Of a stretch of DNA of 64,000 nt, positions 24,446 to 32,409 are shown in pieces. The stretch's first letter is position 1. The number at the start of each line of letters is the position of its first letter. Origin of the DNA: Streptomyces tendae (GTDB taxonomy: Bacteria; Actinomycetota; Actinomycetes; Streptomycetales; Streptomycetaceae). The DNA is taken from contig NZ_BMUY01000005.1 of assembly GCF_014650435.1 (NCBI RefSeq), positions 62,001-126,000 of the forward strand. The letters run 5' to 3'. Under the pieces are notes generated by a model. That model saw only the letters and a program-made list of their open reading frames with translations. It was not told the DNA's origin and searched no databases. The translations under genes and the position numbers were made by a program.

Positions 24446-25551
24446 CGCAGTGCCTCCGCGGGCGCGGCGGGGCGCAGGGCGGCGAGGGCCTCGGTTGCCC
24501 CGTCGTCGAGGCCGCCGTAGGGCTGCCGGGACAGGAAGACGGACGGCAGCCCTGTCGCGGCCGCCTGGGCGGCGTAGTCCCAGGCCGGCGCGTCGTCCCG
24601 GAGCCGGGCGTAGCCGACGAGGACCTCGGCGCCGCATGCCTCGGCCTGCCGGCGGGTGTGCTCGGCCCGGGTGCGGATCGCGGCGCGCGGCGCGGCGGGT
24701 CCGTTGTGCTGGTAGCGCTCGGCCAGCGCGGTCTCGGTCGGCGTACCGGTCCTGCGCCGGTACAGCAGGTCGCCCCGGTCGTGGTCCTCACCGACGATGA
24801 GGAAGCCCATGTTCTCGATCTTCGCGTAGACGTGGGCGGTGTCGTGCGGGCTTCCGGTGAGGAACACGCGCGTCCCTTCGTGTTCGGGCAGCCCGTCCGC
24901 TTCGGCGAGCAGTTGTTCGAGGAGTCGTGTGGCGCGGTCGACGGGGAGGGCCGTGGTCGCGGCCACCACGGTGAGCATCTCGGTGCCGCTGAGGCGGGCC
25001 GGGCGGGCGCGGCGCAGGTCCGCGACCCGGGCGAGGAGTTCTCTGAGCCGGTCGTGGGCGGTGATCGCCGCCGCGAGCGCGGTGTCGTCGACCGTGCGTC
25101 CGGCCCAGGTCTCCGCGGTGGCGCGCAGCTGGGCCAGTTTGGCCCGCACGTAGCGGGTGGTGGTGCGGTGCGGCAGGTGCAGGACGTCGACGAGGTGGAC
25201 CGGCGGAAGCGCCCGGGACGGTTCGACGCGGCGCAGCTCGCGCAACGCGTAGAACAGACGGGTGGACGCCTCGCAGTCCCGGGACACGACGACGCCGTCC
25301 AGGGGGCCGTGGCCGCCGTCGAGGAGGCGGGTGAGGACCGAGCGGGCGGCCGGGTCGAGGCCGGTTCCGAGATAGCGGTCGCCGGTCGTGCTCGGGGTGT
25401 GCGGGTCGCCGCCGAGCCGTACGGGCAGCAGGCCGGCGGCGGTGAGGTACTCCACGGGTACGTCGGCGCCGACGTACCCGATCACCGGTCCCGGGTGGGC
25501 CCCCCGGCCGCCGGTGTGGTGGGAGAGGAGCTGCGCCAGGGCAGCGGACAT
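24442..25551 (-). CDS. 2-hydroxyacyl-CoA dehydratase/benzoyl-CoA reductase-fold partner subunit
   Basis: A 369-residue second member of the HgdB/FldB fold, encoded immediately before the other, as alpha and beta subunits usually are. The N-terminal motif VIGYVGADVPVEYLTAAGLL then PVRLGG is typical. DGVVVSRDCEASTRLFYALR retains one canonical cysteine, but the expected first and third cluster cysteines are missing (GLDPAARSVL and YARLRDDAP at those places); the other cysteine is in EACGAEVL. GGAGG precedes the ATG. Two half-subunits with one canonical cysteine between them would not hold a normal [4Fe-4S] pair. No ASKHA-type activase gene is in the operon. Substrate is unknown, probably a CoA thioester made by the upstream CoA-transferase. 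Confidence 0.8.
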   Translation of the reverse strand: MSAALAQLLSHHTGGRGAHPGPVIGYVGADVPVEYLTAAGLLPVRLGGDPHTPSTTGDRYLGTGLDPAARSVLTRLLDGGHGPLDGVVVSRDCEASTRLFYALRELRRVEPSRALPPVHLVDVLHLPHRTTTRYVRAKLAQLRATAETWAGRTVDDTALAAAITAHDRLRELLARVADLRRARPARLSGTEMLTVVAATTALPVDRATRLLEQLLAEADGLPEHEGTRVFLTGSPHDTAHVYAKIENMGFLIVGEDHDRGDLLYRRRTGTPTETALAERYQHNGPAAPRAAIRTRAEHTRRQAEACGAEVLVGYARLRDDAPAWDYAAQAAATGLPSVFLSRQPYGGLDDGATEALAALRPAAPAEALR

Positions 25552-25588
25552 GACTGTTCCTCCAGATGGTGCGAGGGTGCGGCGCGGG

Positions 25589-26827
25589 TCAGATCACCGA
25601 ATCCGCGGCGAGTTCGGCGACGTCGTCCGCGCTGTAGCCGAGCTTTCCCCGGTAGACCTCGTCGTTGTGCTCGCCCAGGGCGGGGGCGGGCCGGTCGAAC
25701 CCGGCGCGGGCACCGGAGAAGCGGATGGGGACACCGGTGGTGGCCAGGCCCTCGACCGTGCCGTGGACGGGGTGGGCCAGCGGCACCACCTCCTCGCGTG
25801 CCCGCACCAGGGGGTCGTGCACGGCTTCGCGGGGGTCGCGCACCTCGGCCGCCGGCACGCCCTCGGCGGTGAACAGGCGCAGCGCCTCCTCGGTGGTGCG
25901 CCGGGACGTCCACTCCCGGATGAGGGCGTGGATGGCGTCGGCGTTGCGGACGCGCTGGTCGCGGCTGTGGAAACGGCTGTCGTCGATGAGGTCGGGACGG
26001 CCGACGGCGCGCAGCGCGCCGTGTGCGAAGGCGTCGGTGGGCGCGGACAGCGCGAGGTGGCCGTCACTGGTCGGCAGGATGCCGAAGGGGGCGAGGCGGG
26101 GCACCATCGCGCCGGTGCGCTGCTCCATGCCGACGGCCGCGAAGGCGTCGAAGGGCTCGCACGCCACCAGGGAGGTCAGCGCACCGAGCATGGAGACGTC
26201 GACGTGCTGGCCCTCGCCGCTCTGGTCGGCCTGCATCAGCGCGGAGAGGGTGCCGATGACCGCGAAGAGCGGGGCGAGCATGTCGCCGACGGGCAGCCCG
26301 AAGCGGACCGGTCCCTCGTCGGGTTCGCCGGCGGTGAGCATGACGCCGGAGAGTGCCTGGATGATGGAGTCCATGGCCTTGCCCGAGCCGGGGCCGCCCT
26401 GGCTGCCGAAGCCGGTGATCGAGGTGTAGACGAGGCGGGGGTTGAGCTCGTGAACGGCGGCGTAGTCGATGCCGAGGCGGCCGGTGACGCCGGGGCTGTA
26501 GTTCTCCACCAGGATGTCGGCGTCGCGCACCAGGTCGGCGAAGACCCGCTGGGAGCGCTTGTCCTTGAGGTTGAGGGTGACGCTCAGCTTGTTGCGGCCG
26601 CGGGCCAGCATGGAGACGGACATGTCGTCGGGCCCCTGCCGGGACACGGAGAGTCCGTCGGCGCCCGCGTAGGGGGCGTTGTTGCGCGAGGAGTCGCCGC
26701 CGGTGGCCGGGTTCTCGACCTTGATGACCGTGGCACCGAGACCCGCGAGGAGCAGTGTCGCGTAGGGGCCCGCGAGCGCGGTGGTCAGATCGATGACGGT
26801 CCGTCCGGCGAGTGGCTGGTCGCTCAT
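25589..26827 (-). CDS. CaiB/BaiF (class III) CoA-transferase
   Basis: A 412-residue family III CoA-transferase. DLTTALAGPYATLLLAGLGA and VIKVENP form the CoA-binding N-terminus. The catalytic aspartate is Asp153 in GKAMDSIIQALSG, which matches the conserved D-x3-Q-A-x2-G pattern. A second signature is VDVSMLGALTSLV. These enzymes pass CoA between carboxylic acids through an aspartyl-CoA anhydride. They supply acyl-CoA substrates to dehydratases in carnitine, phenyllactate and bile-acid pathways, and here the gene precedes the two dehydratase-fold subunits by 37 bases. AAAGGG is the ribosome site; the ATG overlaps the CapA-like stop as ATGA. Confidence 0.92.
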   Translation of the reverse strand: MSDQPLAGRTVIDLTTALAGPYATLLLAGLGATVIKVENPATGGDSSRNNAPYAGADGLSVSRQGPDDMSVSMLARGRNKLSVTLNLKDKRSQRVFADLVRDADILVENYSPGVTGRLGIDYAAVHELNPRLVYTSITGFGSQGGPGSGKAMDSIIQALSGVMLTAGEPDEGPVRFGLPVGDMLAPLFAVIGTLSALMQADQSGEGQHVDVSMLGALTSLVACEPFDAFAAVGMEQRTGAMVPRLAPFGILPTSDGHLALSAPTDAFAHGALRAVGRPDLIDDSRFHSRDQRVRNADAIHALIREWTSRRTTEEALRLFTAEGVPAAEVRDPREAVHDPLVRAREEVVPLAHPVHGTVEGLATTGVPIRFSGARAGFDRPAPALGEHNDEVYRGKLGYSADDVAELAADSVI

Positions 26828-27966
26828 GATGCCCTTTCGGTGGTCAGCTGGATCAGTACGCGGCCGTCCTTGCGGACGAACCGGCCGTTGAGGCCCGCCC
26901 GGCGGGTGATGTCCTCGATGTAGTCGGTGACGCGGCGGCCCGTCTCGGTGTCGCCGCAGGGCACCGGGCGGCCCGCGTCGTCGATCCAGCAGGGTTCGAA
27001 GCCCGCCTCGACCTGTCCGTCGCCGTCGAACCGGCAGAAGGCGATCGCGGTGTTGCGGCTCTCGGGATGGAAGGGATAGGCGGGCATGTCCGGGTCGGGC
27101 GAGAAGCCGTACAGCTCCTTGCGGCGTCGGGCCCACTCGGTCAGTTCGGCGCTGGAGCGGCTGCTCGCGTCCGGGGTGAGGGCACGGGTGACGGTGACGA
27201 AGTTGCCCAGGCCGTGGAAGATCGGCCGGCCTCGGTAGGTCTCGATGCCGCGCATGATGTGGGCGTGGTGACCGAAGACCGCGTCGGCGCCCGCGTCGAT
27301 GGCGGCGCGCGCCACCGGCGACTCGTACATCGCGACGGCGGCCGGGGTGTGTCCGACGCCCTTGTGCAGCCCTACGAGGACCACGTCGGCCTCCTCGCGC
27401 AGTCGGGCCACGTCCGCCTCCAGGACGGCGAGGCTCTCGGGGGCCGCGAAGGTGTAGATCTTCGGCGGGCCGCCGGGGCTGGCGTGGTCGAGTTCGTAGT
27501 GGGTGAGGACGTGGACGTAGGCGCAGCCCGCCTTGCCCGAGGTGGCCCAGGACTCGCGGGGGCCCACGCAGTTGTAGGAGAGGACGCCGACGCGCAGGCC
27601 GCCGCGCTCCACGATCGCCGGGGTCCTGGCCTCGGTGAGGCTGGTGCCCGCGCCGACCGGGAGGAGCCCCGCGGCGCGGGCGTGGGCGAGGGTGTCGGTG
27701 ATGCCCTCGGTTCCGGCGTCGTGGATGTGGTTGCCGGCGAGGGTCACGACGTCGAAGCCGGCGTCGGCGAGGGCGGCCAGCGCTGCCGGGTCGGCCGGGG
27801 GTGCGGGGACGTCGGTGCTCTGCTGGACGGTGGTGGTCGAGTGCGGTACCTCCACGTGGCCGACGGTGACGTCGGCGGCCTTCAGCAGGGCGGCCGAGGG
27901 GGCCAGGTAGGAGGCGGGGTCGGGTTCGTCGAGGATGAGGTCCCCGACCGAGGCGACGGTGATCAC
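26824..27966 (-). CDS. CapA-family metallophosphatase-like protein
   Basis: A 380-residue PGA_cap (CapA) protein. Calcineurin-like metal motifs are present: SVGDLILD at the N-terminus, [10 protein letters not shown] near 100, LVGLHKGVG, and [12 protein letters not shown], then HGLGNFV. CapA proteins take part in poly-gamma-glutamate synthesis or act as phosphatases, but most actinobacterial copies are uncharacterised. There is no signal peptide, so this copy is cytosolic, and no capB or capC gene lies nearby. A role in a capsule is therefore unlikely. Position between the importer and the CoA-transferase, with 4-base overlaps on both sides, suggests it processes the imported solute. The GTG start overlaps the ATPase stop. 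Confidence 0.85.
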   Translation of the reverse strand: MITVASVGDLILDEPDPASYLAPSAALLKAADVTVGHVEVPHSTTTVQQSTDVPAPPADPAALAALADAGFDVVTLAGNHIHDAGTEGITDTLAHARAAGLLPVGAGTSLTEARTPAIVERGGLRVGVLSYNCVGPRESWATSGKAGCAYVHVLTHYELDHASPGGPPKIYTFAAPESLAVLEADVARLREEADVVLVGLHKGVGHTPAAVAMYESPVARAAIDAGADAVFGHHAHIMRGIETYRGRPIFHGLGNFVTVTRALTPDASSRSSAELTEWARRRKELYGFSPDPDMPAYPFHPESRNTAIAFCRFDGDGQVEAGFEPCWIDDAGRPVPCGDTETGRRVTDYIEDITRRAGLNGRFVRKDGRVLIQLTTERAS

Positions 27967-28802
27967 GAAGTGTGCTCCTGGGCGGTGGGGAGGCTTTGGC
28001 CGTGCTGGTTCTCGCGCTGTCCCGCCTCGCCGTGCCGGGCCTGCCGGGCGAGGAAGGCGCGCAGGCGCGCGGTGCGCGGGGCGGTGAGCATCTCGTCGGG
28101 CCTGCCGCTCTCCACGATGCGGCCGGCCTCCATGAAGACGCAGCGGTCGGCGACCTCGCGGGCGAAGGCGATCTCGTGGGTGACGACGACCATGGTCATG
28201 CCTTCGGCGGCGAGCTGCCGCATGACGCTGAGCACCTCGTCGACCAGTTCCGGGTCGAGAGCGCTGGTGGGCTCGTCGAAGAGCATGACGCGGGGGCGTG
28301 CGGCGACGGCGCGGGCGATGGCGACGCGCTGCTGCTGGCCGCCGGAGAGCTGACGCGGGTAGTGGTCGGCGCGGTCGCCGAGACCGACCCGTTCGAGGAG
28401 TTCGCGCGCTTCGGTCTCGGCCTCGGCGCGGGAGCGGCCGTGGACGCGGACCGGGGCCTCGGTGATGTTGCGCAGGACCGTGAAGTGCGGGATGAGGTGG
28501 AACTGCTGGAAGACCATGGACATCCGGCTGCGCTGGGCGGCGACCCGGCGGGCGCCCAGCGGGCGCAGGCCGCCGCGGTGGCGTTCGTGGCCGAGGAGTT
28601 CGTCGTCCAGGTAGATGGCCCCGGAGTCGATGGTCTCCAGCTGGTGCACGCAGCGGATCAGGGTCGACTTGCCCGAGCCGGAGGGGCCGATGACGGTGAC
28701 GACCTCCCCGTCTGCGACGTCCAGGTCGACGCCGTCGAGGGCGGCGTGGTCGCCGAAGTTCTTGCGTATGCCCCGCACGCGCAGGGCGGGCTCACCGGTC
28801 AT
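27963..28802 (-). CDS. polar amino acid-type ABC transporter ATP-binding protein
   Basis: A 279-residue ABC ATPase of the GlnQ/HisP type. Walker A is GPSGSGKST, the Q-loop region [11 protein letters not shown], signature LSGGQQQR, Walker [12 protein letters not shown] and H-loop VVTHEIAF. An insertion after the Q-loop-preceding strand ([17 protein letters not shown]) is slightly long. It would energise the permease encoded just upstream, overlapping by 4 bases. The C-terminal tail [18 protein letters not shown] is an extra, poorly conserved stretch. As this is a polar amino acid-class importer, the operon's substrate is likely a small amino acid, hydroxy acid or opine-like compound rather than a sugar. 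Confidence 0.93.
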   Translation of the reverse strand: MTGEPALRVRGIRKNFGDHAALDGVDLDVADGEVVTVIGPSGSGKSTLIRCVHQLETIDSGAIYLDDELLGHERHRGGLRPLGARRVAAQRSRMSMVFQQFHLIPHFTVLRNITEAPVRVHGRSRAEAETEARELLERVGLGDRADHYPRQLSGGQQQRVAIARAVAARPRVMLFDEPTSALDPELVDEVLSVMRQLAAEGMTMVVVTHEIAFAREVADRCVFMEAGRIVESGRPDEMLTAPRTARLRAFLARQARHGEAGQRENQHGQSLPTAQEHTS

Positions 28803-29737
28803 GCGGTCGCTCCGTCGGGGGTGGGCTTGGGCCGGCGGGCACGGCCGCCGCCCGTGGTGTGGCCGCGGGAGAAGTGCCGCTCCAGCCAGCGCTGTCCGAA
28901 GGTGAACAGGGTGACCACGGCGAGGTACCAGAGGCAGGCCACGATGAGCATGGGGACGATCTCGTAGGTGCGGTTGTAAATGACCTGGACGGAGTGGAGC
29001 AGGTCGGCCATGGCGATCACCGAGACCAGTGCGGTGCCCTTGAGGACGCTGATGAACTGGCTGCCGCCCGGCGGGATGATGACCCGCATGGCCTGCGGCA
29101 GTACGACCCTGAAGAAGGTCTGCGCCGGGGTGAGGCCCATGGCGCGGGCGGCGTCGCGCTGTCCCTGCTCCACGCCGATGAGGCCGCCGCGGATGATCTC
29201 GGCCATGTACGCCGACTCCACCAGGGACAGGCCGATCACGGCGGCCGTCACCGGGGTGATCACTTCGTTGGCGTCCCAGGAGGCGAACTCGGGACCGAAG
29301 GGGATGCCGATGGAGATGCGCGGCAGGAGATAGGCCAGGTTGAACCAGAAGATGAGCTGCACCAGCGGCGGGATGCCGCGGAAGACGCCGATGTAGAGGG
29401 TGGCGGCCCAGCGGACGGGCGCGAAGTCGGAGAGCTGGGCGGCGGCGAGGAGCGCTCCGACGACCGCGCCGATGACGGTGGCGGCGAGCGCGAGCCAGAC
29501 GGTGGTGCCGAGGCCGGAGAGGACCGAGGGGTCGAAGAGGTACTCGCCGACCACATCCCATTCAAGGCGCTCGTTGGTCACCAGGAAGTGGGCGAGGACC
29601 ACGGCGACGAGGGCGAGAACCACGCCGCCCAACACTCGCCACGGGCGGACGCGCCGCGTCGAGCGGGCGACGTCGTCAATCATGGTGTCGGTCACGGCGT
29701 CGGCGGGGCGTTTGGTCGGGGAAAGGGATCCGGGCAC
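28799..29737 (-). CDS. polar amino acid-type ABC transporter permease
   Basis: A 312-residue HisM/GlnP-type permease. A 38-residue cytosolic N-terminus precedes the first helix [19 protein letters not shown]. Family motifs are [20 protein letters not shown] and the EAA loop in [20 protein letters not shown], then [14 protein letters not shown] single permease gene is enough for a homodimeric channel in this family. The C-terminus is basic ([10 protein letters not shown]). The GTG start lies 3 bases after the binding-protein stop and its end overlaps the ATPase ATG. Confidence 0.92.
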   Translation of the reverse strand: MPGSLSPTKRPADAVTDTMIDDVARSTRRVRPWRVLGGVVLALVAVVLAHFLVTNERLEWDVVGEYLFDPSVLSGLGTTVWLALAATVIGAVVGALLAAAQLSDFAPVRWAATLYIGVFRGIPPLVQLIFWFNLAYLLPRISIGIPFGPEFASWDANEVITPVTAAVIGLSLVESAYMAEIIRGGLIGVEQGQRDAARAMGLTPAQTFFRVVLPQAMRVIIPPGGSQFISVLKGTALVSVIAMADLLHSVQVIYNRTYEIVPMLIVACLWYLAVVTLFTFGQRWLERHFSRGHTTGGGRARRPKPTPDGATA

Positions 29738-29740
29738 GGT

Positions 29741-30664
29741 TCAGCCCTCTTTGCCGGCGATGTTCAGGACGGGCTCGTCGACCATCACGTCCGTGAGTCC
29801 CCAGTGCTTCATCACGCGCTGGTACTCACCGTCGTCGACGAGTTTCTCGAAGGCCTTCTGGAGCACCGGGCCGAGCCCGCTGTGCTTGGGCACGAGGAGG
29901 GCGAGGTGGTCCGTGGTGGCACCCTGGGCCTCGGTCTGGGTGACGTAGCCGTACTTGTCCTTCTGGGTCTCGGCGACGTCGATGGCGGCGGCCTGGGTCA
30001 TCCCGGCGGCATCGGCGCGGCCGGACTGCGCGGCGAGGAGGGTGGCGTTGGTGTCGTCCAGACCGATCGCCGTGGCGGCCTTGTCACCCTTCGCGGTGCA
30101 GTACGCCGACAGCTTCTTCAACTGTCCCTCGACCACGCTGGACTTGACCACGGCGACCTTCTTGCCGCACAGGTCGTCGGCGGAGGCGACACCGGCCTTG
30201 GAGTCCTTCGGCAGGACGTAGGAGGTGCGGCTGGTCATCCAGGTGATGGTGTCGAACTGGCGCTCCCGCTCGGCGGTGGCCTGAACGGGCCCGTTGAACG
30301 CCTCGTAGCGGCCGCTGAGCATGCCCTGGAGCGCCGCCGGGAGGTTGTTCACGATCTTGACTTCGGTGCGTACGCCGAGCACCTGACCGAGGGCTTTCTG
30401 GAGGTCGGCGTCGATGCCGGTCACGGAGCCGTCGGCGGCCACCGAGCGGAAGGGCGGGTGGGAGTCGCCCGCGAAACGCAGCACACCGGCGTCCTTGACG
30501 GACTGGGGCAGAGCGTCGTGCAGGGCAGGCACCGCGTCGAGGGACGGGGTCCCCGCGCCTTCCTCGTCCGACGCGCCGCAGCCGGCGAGGGCGAGCACGC
30601 CCACGAGCGCGGCACTCAGCGTGCCATGGGGTCGCCACCGTCGGTGGGATCGAGAGTTGTACAT
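29741..30664 (-). CDS. ABC transporter substrate-binding lipoprotein, family 3
   Basis: A 307-residue family 3 solute-binding protein. The lipoprotein signal has lipobox LAGC with Cys29. The ligand domain begins VLRFAGDSHPPFRSVAADGS, a typical amino-acid-binding start, followed by ITWMTSRTSYVLP and LCGKKVAVVKSSVVEGQL. The usual arginine-aspartate amino acid clamp is only partly evident. It is the first gene of the operon facing the PaaX-type regulator. AAGGGAA is placed better for the chosen ATG than for one 6 codons upstream. It would capture the operon's substrate outside the cell. Confidence 0.9.
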   Translation of the reverse strand: MYNSRSHRRWRPHGTLSAALVGVLALAGCGASDEEGAGTPSLDAVPALHDALPQSVKDAGVLRFAGDSHPPFRSVAADGSVTGIDADLQKALGQVLGVRTEVKIVNNLPAALQGMLSGRYEAFNGPVQATAERERQFDTITWMTSRTSYVLPKDSKAGVASADDLCGKKVAVVKSSVVEGQLKKLSAYCTAKGDKAATAIGLDDTNATLLAAQSGRADAAGMTQAAAIDVAETQKDKYGYVTQTEAQGATTDHLALLVPKHSGLGPVLQKAFEKLVDDGEYQRVMKHWGLTDVMVDEPVLNIAGKEG

Positions 30665-30722
30665 GAAGGTGTTCCCTTGCATGAAGTGAGATCCGCGTCA
30701 TTGTCGGTATCGTTGCCGAGCG

Positions 30723-30758
30723 TCGCACGAGGTGTCGCCTATGACAAGAGTCGTGCGA
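30723..30758. promoter_or_regulatory. candidate operator between PaaX-type regulator and the importer operon
   Basis: TCGCACGA (30723-30730) and TCGTGCGA (30751-30758) are perfect inverted 8-base arms 20 bases apart. A related TGCGACG follows at 30768. The pair lies in the 136-base divergent promoter region. PaaX-family sites are often spaced inverted repeats, so this is the best candidate here, though unproven. Confidence 0.45.
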
Positions 30759-30800
30759 TACTTCGGTGCGACGCGAAGGCCATCGAGGAACCGAGGTGCC

Positions 30801-31808
30801 ATGGGGAAGGACCCGCGGAAGGCCGAGCTGCCCCGGGCTCAGACCGGGGCGGAGCCCCAGCTCCTGCTCACCTCCCTGCTGGGCGACTTCTGGTACTGGC
30901 GGAATGAGCACATTCCGGCCACCGCGCTGGTGCGCCTGCTCGCCGACTTCGACGTCACCTCCGACGGTGCCAGGGCGGCCATGCGCCGGCTCGTGGCCCG
31001 CGGCCTGCTCGACACCTCGCGCAACGGACGCACGACGGCGTACGGCATTCCGCCGCGCACCTCGGAAGTGATCGTCGAGCGCACGCACCGGATGCTGACG
31101 TTCGGCACCGTCGCGCCCGAGTGGGACGGGCAGTGGACGGTCGTGGCGTTCTCCGTTCCGGAGCAGGCCCGCAGCCTGCGCACCAGCCTCCGCTCCCGGC
31201 TGCGCGTGCTCGGTTTCGCCGCCCTCTACGACGGGCTGTGGGTCTCCCCGCACGACCTGGGCACCGAGGCGCAGGAGTTGCTGCGCGACCTCGGCATCGC
31301 GACCGCGACCGTCCTGCGCTGTGCCACCGTCCCCGGCGGCCCCGCCGAGGGCGATCCGGTGTCCGCCTTCGATCTGACGGCGCTGACGAAGGAGTACCGC
31401 GCCTTCATCGACCGTTACGCCTCGGTCCTCGACCACCTGGACGCGGGCCGGATAAGCCCGGCGGAAGCGCTGCGGACCCGCACCGAACTGCGGGTCGCCT
31501 GGCGGAACTTCCCGGAGAGCGACCCGGACCTGCCGGCGGTGCTGCTGCCGCAGGAGTGGGACCGGCCCCGCGCCCAGCAGGTGTTCGTGCAGATCTACGA
31601 CCGCCTAGGCCCGCTCGCCGAGCTGCGCTTCCGGCAGATCCTCGCCACGGTCTCCCCCGAGCTGGCCGAACTGGCCTCGCACCACGACTCGGCCGCCGTC
31701 TCGGAGCTGTACGCCTCCCTGGGCGACCGCAGGGCCCACGGCGACACCCCCTTCGAGCGGGCCGCGCGGGCGCGCAGGCTGGACGAGGTGAAGCGCTCCG
31801 GGCCGTGA
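30801..31808 (+). CDS. PaaX-type transcriptional regulator
   Basis: A 335-residue PaaX-family repressor. The N-terminal winged helix (about residues 20-90) reads LTSLLGDFWYWRNEHIPATA and DGARAAMRRLVARGLLDTSR. The central PaaX domain has WDGQWTVVAFSVPEQARSLR and LGFAALYDGLWVSP. The C-terminal domain holds VAWRNFPESDPDLPAVLLP. PaaX proteins sense aryl-CoA thioesters such as phenylacetyl-CoA. Here the gene diverges from the importer/CoA-transferase/dehydratase operon and likely represses it until a CoA-thioester intermediate accumulates. GAGGTGCC precedes the ATG; an upstream ATG in frame has no ribosome site. Confidence 0.9.
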   Translation: MGKDPRKAELPRAQTGAEPQLLLTSLLGDFWYWRNEHIPATALVRLLADFDVTSDGARAAMRRLVARGLLDTSRNGRTTAYGIPPRTSEVIVERTHRMLTFGTVAPEWDGQWTVVAFSVPEQARSLRTSLRSRLRVLGFAALYDGLWVSPHDLGTEAQELLRDLGIATATVLRCATVPGGPAEGDPVSAFDLTALTKEYRAFIDRYASVLDHLDAGRISPAEALRTRTELRVAWRNFPESDPDLPAVLLPQEWDRPRAQQVFVQIYDRLGPLAELRFRQILATVSPELAELASHHDSAAVSELYASLGDRRAHGDTPFERAARARRLDEVKRSGP

Positions 31809-31824
31809 GCGCCGCGGCGGTACG

Positions 31825-32280
31825 TCAGGACAGTGACCGGTGCGCGCTCTTCAACGCGTCCCGGAACCGCTCGACGTCGGCGGGCACCAGTTCACCGACC
31901 ATGCGCTCCTCGAGGCGCCGGGCCGGCTCGGCGTAGTCGGCGAGGAGTCTGCGCCCGGGGCCCGCGAGCCGGATGACCTTCTCGCGCCGGTTGCGCGGGT
32001 GCGGCTCGCGCCGGACCAGGCCGCGGCTCTCCAGCGCACGGACCATGTCGGCCATCGACTGGGCGGTGACGAAGGAGTCGCGCGCGAGCTGGGCGGCGGA
32101 GACGCCGTCGTGCCGTTCGAGCACGGTCAGCGCGGTGTACTGCAGGGCGGTGACCCCGGCCGGCTTGAGCATCTCCTCCAGGCGGGCCCGTACGACGAGT
32201 TCGGCCCGCTTGATCAGGTAGAGCAGGGAAGGCCCCGCCTCGGCCTCGTCCACTGCCGCCGGCCGTGCCGCCTCGGTCAT
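31825..32280 (-). CDS. MarR family transcriptional regulator
   Basis: A 151-residue MarR protein. The winged HTH spans about residues 45-110: LQYTALTVLERHDGVSAAQL, then ARDSFVTAQSMADMVRALES and the wing RREPHPRNRREKVIRL. GGAGG lies at the right distance before the chosen ATG; a longer reading would run into the operators. It diverges from the SDR-amidohydrolase-ligase-hydratase operon, and two near-identical palindromes lie between them, so it should repress both itself and that operon. The ligand is probably a pathway acid or acyl-CoA. Confidence 0.9.
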   Translation of the reverse strand: MTEAARPAAVDEAEAGPSLLYLIKRAELVVRARLEEMLKPAGVTALQYTALTVLERHDGVSAAQLARDSFVTAQSMADMVRALESRGLVRREPHPRNRREKVIRLAGPGRRLLADYAEPARRLEERMVGELVPADVERFRDALKSAHRSLS

Positions 32281-32334
32281 GCCGTGCCTCCGTCGCCGCC
32301 CGTTCGGTCTCTCACGACGATCCACCCTAAGCCA

Positions 32335-32354
32335 TTGACAGGATTCCTGATGAA
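32335..32354. promoter_or_regulatory. MarR operator 1, overlapping a -35 TTGACA
   Basis: CAGGATTCCTG at 32339-32349 is a perfect palindrome around T, within a longer site starting TTGACAGGA. The TTGACA could serve as -35 of the rightward operon, so a bound repressor would block polymerase. Its centre is 38 bases from that of the second copy. Confidence 0.78.
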
Positions 32355-32373
32355 TGAGAACACTGGAGCCAAC

Positions 32374-32393
32374 CAACAGGATTCCTGTCAATC
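32374..32393. promoter_or_regulatory. MarR operator 2
   Basis: The second copy of the CAGGATTCCTG palindrome is at 32377-32387, extended on the right to TCCTGTCAA, the mirror of TTGACAGGA in the first copy. It ends about 17 bases before the SDR start codon, in the probable 5' leader. The combined consensus is TTGACAGGA-T-TCCTGTCAA. Confidence 0.78.
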
Positions 32394-32409
32394 AAGGAGT
32401 GGGGCTGCC

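Noticed and set aside
28859..30907. 682-codon plus-strand open frame
   Set aside because: Antisense to the permease and binding-protein genes, with His/Gly/Asp-rich composition and no recognisable domain.
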